Shown here: positions 8,600-21,754 of the stretch, piece after piece | How positions within the stretch are numbered: the stretch's first letter is position 1 | Layout of the letters: the number at the start of each line of letters is the position of its first letter | Assembly: GCA_903924205.1 (NCBI GenBank) | Contig: CAIYAP010000007.1 | Span: 62,001-126,000 of the forward strand | Origin: an uncultured Actinomycetes bacterium | Lineage (GTDB): Bacteria > Actinomycetota > Acidimicrobiia > Acidimicrobiales > RAAP-2 | Direction: 5' to 3' | DNA length: 64,000 nt | Program-made: the position numbers and the translations under genes | The notes under the pieces: model-generated | Told to the model about the DNA's origin: nothing | Database searches by the model: none | Seen by the model: the letters and a program-made list of their open reading frames with translations, nothing else

Positions 8600-9136
8600 C
8601 AAATTCCCCCGACATCGCGAGGAGAAGCGCGGCGGCGCTCACGGCATCTAGTCCTCCACCGAGAATAAGCTCGCGAACCTCGTGAGGCGTCAGCCAACCG
8701 ACCGTGGAATAGGTTTCCTCGGGACCGGAGACCTCACGAGAATCGATTTGCAGTTCCGTCGCCACGAAGACTCGATTCACCTGATTTGTCCAGCCCGGGG
8801 AGGTGTAGAGCCAGGTGAGCTCTGCCCACTCCCCCGCAGTAGCTCCCAACTCTTCGCGCAACTCACGCCGCGCGGTCTCAATTTCCGGTTCACCGTCAAT
8901 ATCTCTCGTGCCGGCCGCAAGCTCCCATTGCCATCCATCGCGTGCGGTGCGCCACTGACGAATCATCCCAAAGTGTCCGTCATTATTCACGGCAACAACG
9001 AAAACGGCGCCCGGATGCTCTGCCACCGCGCGATGAAAAGTTCCCTCGGGGCCATGAACCTCATAATCGGCGACGCCAAACACATGTGCGCGAAGTAATT
9101 CCGTTCGCCCAGCGATCTTGAAATCGCCATCACTCA

Positions 9137-9137
<1 letters not shown>
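8592..9137 (-). CDS. NUDIX hydrolase, ADP-ribose pyrophosphatase type
   Basis: Probably cleaves ADP-ribose or a related nucleoside diphosphate derivative. The 181-aa protein carries a Nudix box ending RRELREELGA, preceded by AAGTRDIDGEPE; the one-residue-longer spacing at the box start is the form seen in ADP-ribose pyrophosphatases. It starts on the pyrG stop (TGATG) and overlaps xerD. The same pyrG-NUDIX-xerD trio exists in Mycobacterium. Substrate specificity is inferred from the family only. Confidence 0.88.
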
Positions 9138-12375
<3,238 letters not shown>

Positions 12376-12383
<8 letters not shown>

Positions 12384-13176
12384 GGCCTTCTCGCAGGTGA
12401 TGACGAAGGCGAGCACCTAGGTCGCGAGGAGAGCCATCAGCAACCATGACGGCATCAGGGTCTCGATGAATGGTGATTCGCTGGCCCGTGTTGAGGTCGC
12501 CAGCGACGGAGCCATCAGCGACGATCATGGCTTGGCCACCGAGGACCTCAATATCTACCCGAGTGTGCGCGCCCACTACCGCTGATCTATCCATGGTGAA
12601 ATGCGGAGCGAGAGGGGTCACAATCACCGCCTCCACATCAGTCGCAACAATGGGACCGCCAGCCGAGAAGTTATACGCCGTGGACCCGGTAGGCGTGGCG
12701 ACAAGAACGCCATCAGCGTGATACGTCATGAACTCTTCGCCATCGAGATAAACGCGTAAATGGACCATTCGTCCCGTTTGAGCCCGCTCGACAACAAACT
12801 CATTGAGGGCGACTCTTTCATTGTCGAGCCAGGCACCGCGAAGCGCGAGCCGCTCCGAGGCTCGGCGAGGTCCGCCGGCGACGTCTCGAACAGTCTCCAA
12901 GACATCGTCGGGCGCTACTCGCAGGAGAAATCCCACGCGTCCGAGATCTACCCCGAGAACTTCGCCGGAATTCTCGTGCGCACACAGAGCCGCTCGCAAG
13001 AATGTTCCGTCACCGCCGAGTGAGACATAGGTATCAGCTCGCGGTGCCTGCTCAGGGGAATCCGCCAACCAGATCGAGCACTCGACACCCTCGGTCCGAA
13101 GAACGCGAACGCAATCGTTCGCGAGGGCGACCGCATCAGGTCGGCTGCTGTAGGCAACAAAGGCAATCGATCGCAT
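12376..13176 (-). CDS. nadK: NAD kinase
   Basis: Makes NADP from NAD and ATP or polyphosphate. From ATG 13176 it is 266 aa. Motifs: SLGGDGTFLRA (GGDG, with the catalytic Asp), ALNEFVVERA (NE/D motif), and TGSTAYNFSAGGP. The longer 300-aa ORF in the track reads through the terminator and into the tRNA-Leu gene and is rejected. A possible TACTGT -10 lies 13 nt upstream of the ATG. A polyphosphate kinase gene at the far end of the window could supply a donor, but that link is speculative. Confidence 0.95.
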
Positions 13177-13189
13177 AGCTATACGCCAG

Positions 13190-13195
13190 ACAGTA
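13190..13195 (-). promoter_or_regulatory. Possible -10 hexamer TACTGT for nadK
   Basis: TACTGT lies between the tRNA-Leu terminator and nadK, 13 bases before the ATG, predicting a leader of about seven bases. No convincing -35 box. Confidence 0.3.
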
Positions 13196-13211
13196 GTAGT
13201 CAGACGCTCGT

Positions 13212-13244
13212 AAAAAGACCAACGGCCCCCAAAAGGGGGCCGTT
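13212..13244 (-). terminator. Rho-independent terminator after tRNA-Leu(GAG)
   Basis: A perfect 10-bp stem, AACGGCCCCC / GGGGGCCGTT, with an AAAA loop in plus-strand reading is followed on the minus strand by GGTC and a run of five T. It begins five bases past the encoded CCA of the tRNA and separates the upstream operon from nadK. Confidence 0.85.
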
Positions 13245-13248
13245 GACT

Positions 13249-13334
13249 TGGTGTCGAAGGCGGGACTTGAACCCGCACGCCCTTGCGAGCACCAGCCCCT
13301 CAAGCTGGCGTGTCTGCCATTTCACCACTTCGAC
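13249..13334 (-). tRNA. tRNA-Leu (anticodon GAG)
   Basis: A complete type II tRNA. Acceptor GTCGAAG pairs with CTTCGAC; the anticodon stem CCAGC/GCTGG encloses TTGAGGG with anticodon GAG; a long variable arm follows; the T arm is GCGGG-TTCAAGT-CCCGC. The 3' end is followed by A and an encoded CCA. It sits 22 bp after the solute-binding-protein stop and has both a nearby -10 (TAACAT) and a strong terminator, so it can be transcribed alone or as the tail of the operon. Confidence 0.96.
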
Positions 13335-13345
13335 GTGGGATCGTC

Positions 13346-13351
13346 ATGTTA
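13346..13351 (-). promoter_or_regulatory. Possible -10 hexamer TAACAT for tRNA-Leu(GAG)
   Basis: TAACAT lies 11 bases before the mature 5' end of the tRNA, predicting a five-base leader, in the short gap after the binding-protein gene. Confidence 0.4.
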
Positions 13352-13356
13352 TCGCA

Positions 13357-15030
13357 TTACGAGGAGAGCGATGCTGGCGTCAGATTGAGGAACTCGTCGA
13401 GTAATCCCACCACGTTGGATGCCGTTTGTAGCGGCAACCGTGATGACCAATATTCAATGTTGGGAAGGGAATACAGAGGCCTATCCCAGACATTGCGCTG
13501 AATCGCGTCATCAATTGCCTTCCAGGAGGCCGTCGCCGTCACGGAATTCAAGGTACCCAAGCCAGCTTGGTAATCCGCTACCAGTGCCGAGGGATCCCAG
13601 CCCGTCCAGAGGCTCCCACCCTGCGCACCAACCGCCCACCGTGATGCCAATTCTGAAGGTAGCGGCTGCGGCAAGTGGTACACACCAGCGTCAAAATGCC
13701 CAGATCGCAGGGCTCCAAGGACGGCAACTTCCGTGCTGAAATACTGCATGGACACCCCGGCGTGCAGATGTTGCCACGAGGTGGCAATGGCCGCCGCTGA
13801 CATGCGATCTTCCGTTGTCGGACCAACCGCAAGGTGGAGAATCAAGGGACCGGTGGGTCCAGTCCAGCCACTAGCCGTCGGGGTAAAACCCGCGGCCCGC
13901 AGAAAGTCGGGGGCGCAGCTCCCGCAGTCGTTCAACTGGCCGGTGGACGGTTGAAAGATTGTCGGAATCGCCGACGTGGTGGTGGTGACACCGACGGGTG
14001 TGCCGATCGGACCGGGGTAAGAAGGTGACGATTGGGGAAATAGTGACGACGCCGCCGGAGCAATTCCGGGGTTAAAGAGGCCTACATTTTTCCAGACCAA
14101 GCTGGCGCGATCGATGGCGCTAGCCAAGGCGCTGCGAACGTTGACGGACGCTTCCTGGGGACGGGTGGCCGAGAAGGTCAACCTCTCAGTTGTAGATGAG
14201 GCCACTGAGAAAGAAGACGTCGTGGGTGGACTCGAAATGAATTGAAGTTGACTTTGCGAGTAGCGATGTGACATCACGGCAAAGGTTCCGCCCGTGATGA
14301 GCGCATTTCCGCCCGCCGAAATCTCAATTCGTTGAGCAATGGGAGTGTTTCCCGTTACTTTCGCGAACTGAGGGTTCGCCACCAGAACCGCGTGATCATT
14401 GGTCAAGGTCACTAACTGATACGGGCCCAATTGCGGCTCTCGCAGCACCTCGGCAAGCGAACATCCAGTTGATCGCGGAGCTATTTGCATATCACGAAAG
14501 AGCGACGACCATCCGCTGTTGGGAAGGCTAAACGTCGCTGTCACCGCTAGGCCGTCAGTAGAAACCACTAGCGAGCTGATGGAGCGGTAGTTGACAGCAG
14601 CAGAACCCACTTGTCGGCGGGAAAACTCCCACCATTGAACCATCTGCTCGCCCGTGAAAGGCTGACCCGTTGTCCAAGTGAAATGTGGGTTTATGCGGTA
14701 CTGAACCACCTGAGGGCTCACCGAGATGAGTTCACTTTGAGTAATTGGACCGTTCGCACCCAACGGACGGCCAAACCTGTTGACGACGAATGCGGAGGGA
14801 GTTGTCAGGTCAAGTACTCCCTGCATGCTGTCGCTAAGGGCACCATCGAAAATGGAGCATCCCGAAAGGGCGTCAGGAACCGACATCTGAAGATTCGCGA
14901 CTGAGACCTTGGGTGGCGACACTGTCGTGGTCGAAGTGCTGGCGGAAGCGGGAAATCCGCTGAACCCCGTCACGAGGAGTAAGACGAAAGCGGCGGCAGT
15001 ACTGCTGGCGCGACGAGCGCCCACGATCAC
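13357..15030 (-). CDS. Extracytoplasmic solute-binding protein, family 5 (peptide-type)
   Basis: A secreted 557-aa protein resembling the OppA/DppA class of ABC-importer binding proteins. A signal peptide is clear: basic start (GARRAS), hydrophobic core AAAFVLLLVTGFSGF, then an ASA-type cleavage site near residue 30; no lipobox Cys is seen. Family features include YRINPHFTWTTGQPFTGEQMVQWWEF early in the protein, and a late two-lobe pattern. No permease or ATPase lies beside it; it overlaps secG by ATGA, at the end of the gap-pgk-tpiA-secG run. The dppBCDF genes 23 kb away lack a binding protein and could be its partner (inference). Confidence 0.75.
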   Translation of the reverse strand: MIVGARRASSTAAAFVLLLVTGFSGFPASASTSTTTVSPPKVSVANLQMSVPDALSGCSIFDGALSDSMQGVLDLTTPSAFVVNRFGRPLGANGPITQSELISVSPQVVQYRINPHFTWTTGQPFTGEQMVQWWEFSRRQVGSAAVNYRSISSLVVSTDGLAVTATFSLPNSGWSSLFRDMQIAPRSTGCSLAEVLREPQLGPYQLVTLTNDHAVLVANPQFAKVTGNTPIAQRIEISAGGNALITGGTFAVMSHRYSQSQLQFISSPPTTSSFSVASSTTERLTFSATRPQEASVNVRSALASAIDRASLVWKNVGLFNPGIAPAASSLFPQSSPSYPGPIGTPVGVTTTTSAIPTIFQPSTGQLNDCGSCAPDFLRAAGFTPTASGWTGPTGPLILHLAVGPTTEDRMSAAAIATSWQHLHAGVSMQYFSTEVAVLGALRSGHFDAGVYHLPQPLPSELASRWAVGAQGGSLWTGWDPSALVADYQAGLGTLNSVTATASWKAIDDAIQRNVWDRPLYSLPNIEYWSSRLPLQTASNVVGLLDEFLNLTPASLSS

Positions 15031-15257
15031 GCGATACGTAGGTCGAGAGTGATCGTCGTGAACGCCAACACGAGCGCCACCGCGACGGTGATGCGGTCCA
15101 AGTTGCGCTCTGCCACCGTTGACCCCTGGGCAACGGAGCCGAGAGAACCGCCCAGCATCGACGACAATCCACCGCCACGTCCCGAATGCATGAGGACGAG
15201 GAAAATCAGGGCGACAGCCGCAATAATCTCAACAACGACGAAAATAGTGGTCAGCAT
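15027..15257 (-). CDS. secG: Preprotein translocase subunit SecG
   Basis: Small membrane subunit of the SecYEG channel. The 76-aa protein has two hydrophobic segments (IIAAVALIFLVLM and ITVAVALVLAFTTITL) around the conserved loop GRGGGLSSMLGGS. An AAGGAG ribosome-binding site stands seven bases before the ATG. Its place right after tpiA is conserved in actinobacteria. The stop overlaps the start of the solute-binding protein, a secreted protein, by 4 bp. Confidence 0.93.
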   Translation of the reverse strand: MLTTIFVVVEIIAAVALIFLVLMHSGRGGGLSSMLGGSLGSVAQGSTVAERNLDRITVAVALVLAFTTITLDLRIA

Positions 15258-15276
15258 CAGACTCTCCTTGGAGCCC

Positions 15277-16041
15277 TTAACGGTAGCATTTCGCAGCCGC
15301 AGCCGCTATTTCGACGAACTGCTCGCCGCTCAAGCTGGCGCCCCCCACCAGGAAGCCATCGACGCCAGGAGTGGACGCTAATTCCGTTGCATTTTCAGGT
15401 TTCACCGAACCGCCGTACAGAACGGTGATGTCTCCACCATCTTCTGGCCAAGCAGAGCGGATGACGGCCATCATCTCGGCCACCTGTTCTGATGAGGCCA
15501 CTTTGCCAGTTCCAATCGCCCAAATGGGCTCGTATGCCACTACGACGTCTCGGCGCTGAGATGCGGTCAAGCCACCGACGGCAGCAAGAATTTGCGAGCT
15601 CACGAACTCGACGTGCCCCTCGTTGTCTCGGATCTCTTCTGACTCGCCCACGCAGATAATGGGCGTTAGGTCATGACGTAGCGCTGACGCGGTGGTCTTG
15701 GCGACTGCGTCATCGGTCATCCCGAAGTGTTCTCGCCGTTCGCTGTGACCCACGATGATGAAGGTGCACCCCAGACGCTTCACCATCGGAATGGAGGTTT
15801 CCCCGGTAAAGGCTCCCCCATCCTCCCAGTAGGCGTGTTGTGCCCCCAGCTTGATTGCTAAACGGTCAGCCTCTATCACCGACGACACCGACCGAAGGTC
15901 ACAGGTCGGAGGCGTCACCACCAGCGATACTCCCGCGACATCTGCTTGACGGGCAAGAATGCCGATTTGCTGCGTCAAGTGGATCGCGGCAACGAAGTCG
16001 TTATTCATCTTCCAGTTGCCCACAATGAGGTTTGAGACCAT
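15277..16041 (-). CDS. tpiA: Triosephosphate isomerase
   Basis: Interconverts dihydroxyacetone phosphate and glyceraldehyde 3-phosphate. The 254-aa protein shows all three catalytic groups: Lys in GNWKMNND (K11), His in VGHSERREHFG, and Glu in VAYEPIWAIGTGKVA, with the phosphate-binding LYGGSVKPENA and FLVGGASL near the end. It begins 2 bp after the pgk stop; its GAAAGGTG ribosome-binding site is inside the last pgk codons. Confidence 0.98.
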   Translation of the reverse strand: MVSNLIVGNWKMNNDFVAAIHLTQQIGILARQADVAGVSLVVTPPTCDLRSVSSVIEADRLAIKLGAQHAYWEDGGAFTGETSIPMVKRLGCTFIIVGHSERREHFGMTDDAVAKTTASALRHDLTPIICVGESEEIRDNEGHVEFVSSQILAAVGGLTASQRRDVVVAYEPIWAIGTGKVASSEQVAEMMAVIRSAWPEDGGDITVLYGGSVKPENATELASTPGVDGFLVGGASLSGEQFVEIAAAAAKCYR

Positions 16042-16043
16042 CT

Positions 16044-17173
16044 CTACAACACCTTTCTATTGCGCAAAACGCGCAGGCTGGGGAAATCGCCAAACTCTAG
16101 GAGTTCCAGCGACGCGCCCCCGCCAGTTGATATGAAGTCCATTTGGTCTGCAACGCCATATTGCGCGACTGCTGCCGCGCTATCGCCACCACCGATGACC
16201 GAATACATGGACCCTGTGGCGAGCGTGGTCGCAATCGCCTGAGTGCCCAGTGTGAGTCGAGGGTCCTCAAAGACGCCCATTGGACCGTTCCACAGCACAG
16301 TCGCTGCGGATGCCAACTCGCGTGAGAAAAGACGCTCACTTTCGGGGCCAATGTCTAGGCCGATATGCCCGTCAGGCACATCGCTGTCATGGACGCTGGG
16401 AACAACCGTTCCTCCAGTGCCGAAAGATTCGCCAACCGGCAAGCAACGGACATCTACGGGAATCAGAATTTTGCCGGTAGCGAGAAGTTCTCGGCACTCA
16501 TCGAGTCGCGACTCATCTACTAAAGATTTTCCGATGTGGTGGCCTAAGGCCTTCCAGAACGTAAACATCATTCCGCCACCAATGATCACTCGATCAGCTT
16601 TGGCGGCAAGCACATGGACGATACCCAGTTTGTCGGCCACCTTCGCACCGCCCACAACCGCCACGAAGGGTCGCGCAGGCTCCGTCAGAAGGCCACTCAA
16701 AGTCTCCACCTCACGAATCAAGTTCGGTCCTGCCGCGGATGGCAAATGTTGAGGTGGGTACATAATCGACGCATGTTCCCGATGTGACGCTCCAAAAGCC
16801 TCGTTTACATACGCGTCAATTCCGTCGATCAGTTGAGCCCCAAAGCCAGGATCGTTACCTTCCTCACCCGCAGAGAATCGAAGATTTTCCATCAATTCCA
16901 CTGTCGGCGCGAGAACCTTCAGTGCATCGCGAATAGGGGCTACGGAATACTTCTCAACCACCTCACCTTTCGGGCGCCCGACGTGGGTGCACGCCACGAC
17001 CGTTGCTCCTCGAGCCTCAAGATCCGCGAAAAGGGGCAGAGCCGCTCGAATGCGGAAGTCGTCCGCAATGACACGCCTCCCTTCGACCTCTCTAAACGGC
17101 ACATTGAAGTCGACGCGAACAAGTACCCTTTTGCCCCTCAGGTCTCCAAGATCGTCAATGGTGGGCAGTTGCA

Positions 17174-17174
<1 letters not shown>
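16044..17174 (-). CDS. pgk: Phosphoglycerate kinase
   Basis: Transfers the phosphate of 1,3-bisphosphoglycerate to ADP. The signature RVLVRVDFNVPF (residues 15-26) and the ATP-binding GGGDSAAAVAQYG region near the C-terminus are present. At 376 aa it is slightly shorter than the usual 390-400. The start lies on the last base of the gap stop (TAATG), so translation is coupled. Confidence 0.98.
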
Positions 17175-18184
<1,010 letters not shown>

Positions 18185-18209
18185 TTCGTCTCTCCTTTGA
18201 GCCTCTAAA

Positions 18210-19073
18210 TCATGGCACGAGAGTGGCCAGCACTTGCGCCAATAACTCTGAATCGTGCGTTTTGCCTGACGGAGCGCACAGTCTCGCTCGCACCACCTCT
18301 ATGCCTAGGCCGTCGAGGGACGCCGTTTCGGTCGTTTCGTCCACGATCACCCCATCCAGTGGCACATTGTGGGCAGCGAATGCCTCTACGTACTGCGCGG
18401 TCGAAAACCCCTCCGCCTCCGGAAATTGGGGGTAGAGATTGACGACCAAATAGCGGGGAGCCGACGTGTCGGCCAACGCTTCGGAAATGCCGGGAACGAC
18501 ACAGGCGGCGAGAACGCTGGAAAAGATGGAACCCGGCCCGTACACGACAATGTTCGCATTGGAAATTGCCTCCACCGCTGCCCGAGGGGCACGAGCTGAA
18601 GCTGGTCGCACCGCGACGCGGCGAATCGCACTAGACGACGACACTGAGGTCTGACCTTCGGCCACGCCGCTATCGGTAACCGCCAGTAGCTCAACCCCCT
18701 CACGAGAAGCCGGGATGACGCGCCCTCGCAGATTCAAACTGTCGGCGACGATGTCGATCGCCTCTTCGAGCGAAGCAGCCGTTTCGACCAGCCCAGCGAG
18801 AACGAGATTTCCTACTGCGTGTCCACGTAGCTCGCCTCGCATGAATCGATGTTCGAAGTTTTGCGCTAAACGATTGCCGTCATCCGCCAGTGCCACGAGG
18901 CACTTTCGGATGTCCCCGACCGCCGCCACGTCCAGAATCTCGCGAAGCCGACCGGTGCTCCCACCGTTGTCGGCAACTGAAACGATACCCGTGACCGAAA
19001 AACCCGCCGATAGCGCGGCGCGCAGCGTCACTGCCGACCCGTGGCCACCTCCGAGCGCGACGAATTGAGTCAT
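18210..19073 (-). CDS. yvcK: Gluconeogenesis factor, YvcK/CofD-like
   Basis: A YvcK (GlmR)-type protein, linked in other Gram-positive bacteria to carbon partition between gluconeogenesis and cell-wall precursor synthesis and known to bind UDP-GlcNAc. From ATG 19073 it is 287 aa with the signature FVALGGGHGSAVTLRAA, VSVADNGGSTGRLRE and VYGPGSIFSSVLA. The 338-aa track ORF adds 51 residues that read rapZ in another frame. It overlaps rapZ by ATGA, the standard rapZ-yvcK pairing. Confidence 0.92.
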   Translation of the reverse strand: MTQFVALGGGHGSAVTLRAALSAGFSVTGIVSVADNGGSTGRLREILDVAAVGDIRKCLVALADDGNRLAQNFEHRFMRGELRGHAVGNLVLAGLVETAASLEEAIDIVADSLNLRGRVIPASREGVELLAVTDSGVAEGQTSVSSSSAIRRVAVRPASARAPRAAVEAISNANIVVYGPGSIFSSVLAACVVPGISEALADTSAPRYLVVNLYPQFPEAEGFSTAQYVEAFAAHNVPLDGVIVDETTETASLDGLGIEVVRARLCAPSGKTHDSELLAQVLATLVP

Positions 19074-19912
19074 CGATCGATATCGCGGTGAAAGACGTTC
19101 ACCGCGACGGGTAGCGCTCTGGCGATCGCCTCCGCCATGGCGACGGAGCGGTGCCGTCCCCCGGTGCAACCGATGGCAATGGAGAGATATGACTTCCCTT
19201 CTTTCGCGAATGCAGGGATCTGCCACGCCAACATGGCCGTGACATCTGCAAGAAATCGCTGAGCCTCATCCTGACTCACGACAAAATCCGCAACTTTTGA
19301 ATCGAGCCCGGAAAGTGGCCTCAACGTTTCATCCCAAAACGGGTTAGGAATAAAACGGCAGTCAAAAACTAAGTCCACATCTCGCGGTAGGCCATTCGAA
19401 TAACCAAAAGACATAATCGAGGTGCGCATTGAGCCACCGGCGCTTCGATCTTCAAAAGTGCTCACAATGCGTTGACGAAGTTGGTTGGTGTTTAACGCTC
19501 CAGTATCGATAATCACGTCGGCGAGGTCTCTCGCACCCGAAAAGGCGGCTCGTTCTCCCGCAATCGCGTTCGATACAGAACCTGATAGGGGGTGTCGACG
19601 GCGAGTGCCCTCGTAACGACGAATGAGGACGTCATCTGGGGCATCGAGGAATATGACCTTCACGTCAAATTGTTGTTGTCGTAGGTCCGTGACCGCGGTA
19701 ACAAACTGGTCTCCGTCAAAATTGCCGCTACGGCCGACGACGAACACCAAACCAGGGCCCTCAACTGCACCGTGAAAGGCGAGCTCTGCGACCCGAGCAA
19801 TGAACTCCAGCGGCATGTTGTCGATGACCGTCCAGCCCAAGTCTTCGAGTTGAGCCGATACAGTCGAACGGCCCGCTCCGGACATTCCTGTCACCAACAG
19901 AATTCGGTTCAT
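19070..19912 (-). CDS. rapZ: RNase adapter RapZ family nucleotide-binding protein
   Basis: A 280-aa P-loop protein of the RapZ/YvcJ family. Walker A is VTGMSGAGRSTVSAQLEDLGW, with Arg in place of Lys, as commonly seen in actinobacteria. The C-terminal domain has SFGYSNGLPRDVDLVFDCRF and IGCTGGRHRSVAMAE. In enterobacteria it controls glmS through small RNAs; in actinobacteria the role is less clear, so only the family is asserted. Start on the uvrC stop codon (TAATG). Confidence 0.93.
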   Translation of the reverse strand: MNRILLVTGMSGAGRSTVSAQLEDLGWTVIDNMPLEFIARVAELAFHGAVEGPGLVFVVGRSGNFDGDQFVTAVTDLRQQQFDVKVIFLDAPDDVLIRRYEGTRRRHPLSGSVSNAIAGERAAFSGARDLADVIIDTGALNTNQLRQRIVSTFEDRSAGGSMRTSIMSFGYSNGLPRDVDLVFDCRFIPNPFWDETLRPLSGLDSKVADFVVSQDEAQRFLADVTAMLAWQIPAFAKEGKSYLSIAIGCTGGRHRSVAMAEAIARALPVAVNVFHRDIDR

Positions 19913-21750
19913 TAGTCGTCGGTGCCTTCCACTGGAATATCTGCTCGCAAGCGATCGTAGATGGCGCGAGCAACGCCCGTAGGAACTCCCGCGGCAGCAA
20001 TCTCTTCAATCGTTGAGGACCGGAGGTCATCCAGTGCCCCAAAGGCATTCATGAGGGTCGCGAGCCGCTGCGGGCCAAGCCCATCTATTCCGTCTAGAAC
20101 CGATTTCACCATTGATTTTCCACGAGTCGATCGGTGGAACGTAATAGCAAAGCGGTGGGCCTCATCGCGTAGGCGTTGAACCAGGTACAGGGCCTCGCTC
20201 GACCGAGGTAACGCAATGGCCGCCGACGAACCAGGTCGATATATCAATTCCTCACGTTTTGCCAATGAGGCGAGCTGAACCTTTCCCTCGAGGCCCATGT
20301 CACGCACCACCGAGGCGGCGGCGCCCAACTGCGGAAGGCCACCGTCCACAATGATGAGGTCGGGATTGGGAAAACCATCGCGACCACCAGTATCGGAGTA
20401 ATAGGCCAAACGACGCCGAAGAACTTCTGACATGGCGCCGACATCGTTGTTTCCTTCAACTTCCTTTACGTGGAAGCGCCGATACGACGCCTTCGCTGGA
20501 AGTCCATCTTCAATGACCACCATCGAACCGACGTAGTTAGTTCCCTGAAGATGGCTCATATCGAAGCATTCGACTCGCCACGGGGGGCGTGGGAGTTGAA
20601 GCGCGGCAGCCAGGTCGGTCAGGGCTTGCGATCGAACGTTGTGATCATGTTGCCGGCGGAGGGAATCACGTTCGAGCGTTTGCTCAGAATTCTCTATCGC
20701 CATGTCGACCAATTCCGAGACTCGCGATGGCACTCGTTGGTAGGGCGTACTGCCATTCGTTGATATCTTCGCAGCGAACTCAATAGTGGTTGCGGTGACA
20801 TCGGCAACACTGGACGCCCAGCGGCGGCCCTCGAATTCGGATTTCGCGGCCGCGTCGGACATCGCTCTCGCGAGGACGTCATCTTCGCTGTCTCCGGCGT
20901 CGACGTAATACAGGGAGCTACTACGCCCCACCAATCGACCGCCCAAGATTCGCAAGTGAGTCACCACACATCGAGACGAATCGCGAACACTCCCCCAAAC
21001 GTCAATGTCACTCGATTCATCGACTACGACAGATTGGTAGGTGCTCGCAAGTGATAAAGCGTGGAGCGAGTCACGCGCTCGTGCCGCCACTTCGTATCGC
21101 TGCTCCGCCGCCGCCGCCGACATTCTCTCTTCTAGTTCACGTCGCAGGGGCTCGACACGACCTCTAAAGAATGACACGAGGCCGTCCAACTCGTCTTGGT
21201 ATTCATCGCGTGTCACCCGATTCACGCATGGTGCACTGCACTTCTCTAGGTCCGCCAGCAAGCAGGGGCGTCCTTGTCGTTGGTGAATGATGAACTTTGA
21301 ATCTCGGCAGGTCCGAACCGGGAAAATGCGGACAATTTCATCGAGGGTCCGCCGGGCATCCTTGGCATGTCCGAAAGGACCGAAATATGCCGTACCTCGT
21401 CGGTGGGGCTCGCGCGTCAAATACACCGCGGGCCACTGGTGACCCATGGAGATTGCCATGTACGGGTAGGACTTGTCATCCTTGAGCCGAATATTGAATC
21501 TCGGCTGGAACCGCTTTATGAGCTCGTTCTCGAGAAGGAGTGCGTCTACCTCGGTGGGCGTCACGGTCCACTCGACGTGATGGGCTTCTGACACGATTCC
21601 GATGGACTTGGGATCCGTCGTGTCTTTAGCGAAATAGTTAGACAAGCGATTAGACAGATCGGCGGCCTTTCCGACGTAAATCACCGTGCCGTCGGAACGT
21701 GAGAACACGTAGCAGCCGGGTCGATGTGGAATTCCGACCGGCTTGTCCAT
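19912..21750 (-). CDS. uvrC: Excinuclease ABC subunit C
   Basis: Makes the dual incisions in nucleotide excision repair. The 612-aa protein has an N-terminal GIY-YIG nuclease (GCYVFSRSDGTVIYVGKA), the Cys cluster CLLADLEKCSAPC, a UVR-like motif region (LEERMSAAAAEQRYEVAARARDSL within it), the RNase H-like C-terminal nuclease (VECFDMSHLQGTNYVGSMVV) and a terminal helix-hairpin-helix (VLDGIDGLGPQRLATLMNAF). It follows uvrA by 4 bp, so coaE, uvrB, uvrA and uvrC form one block. Confidence 0.97.
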   Translation of the reverse strand: MDKPVGIPHRPGCYVFSRSDGTVIYVGKAADLSNRLSNYFAKDTTDPKSIGIVSEAHHVEWTVTPTEVDALLLENELIKRFQPRFNIRLKDDKSYPYMAISMGHQWPAVYLTREPHRRGTAYFGPFGHAKDARRTLDEIVRIFPVRTCRDSKFIIHQRQGRPCLLADLEKCSAPCVNRVTRDEYQDELDGLVSFFRGRVEPLRRELEERMSAAAAEQRYEVAARARDSLHALSLASTYQSVVVDESSDIDVWGSVRDSSRCVVTHLRILGGRLVGRSSSLYYVDAGDSEDDVLARAMSDAAAKSEFEGRRWASSVADVTATTIEFAAKISTNGSTPYQRVPSRVSELVDMAIENSEQTLERDSLRRQHDHNVRSQALTDLAAALQLPRPPWRVECFDMSHLQGTNYVGSMVVIEDGLPAKASYRRFHVKEVEGNNDVGAMSEVLRRRLAYYSDTGGRDGFPNPDLIIVDGGLPQLGAAASVVRDMGLEGKVQLASLAKREELIYRPGSSAAIALPRSSEALYLVQRLRDEAHRFAITFHRSTRGKSMVKSVLDGIDGLGPQRLATLMNAFGALDDLRSSTIEEIAAAGVPTGVARAIYDRLRADIPVEGTDD

Positions 21751-21754
21751 TTTC

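Noticed and set aside
13177-13278. N-terminal 34-residue extension of nadK
   Set aside because: It covers the terminator hairpin and the 3' part of tRNA-Leu(GAG).
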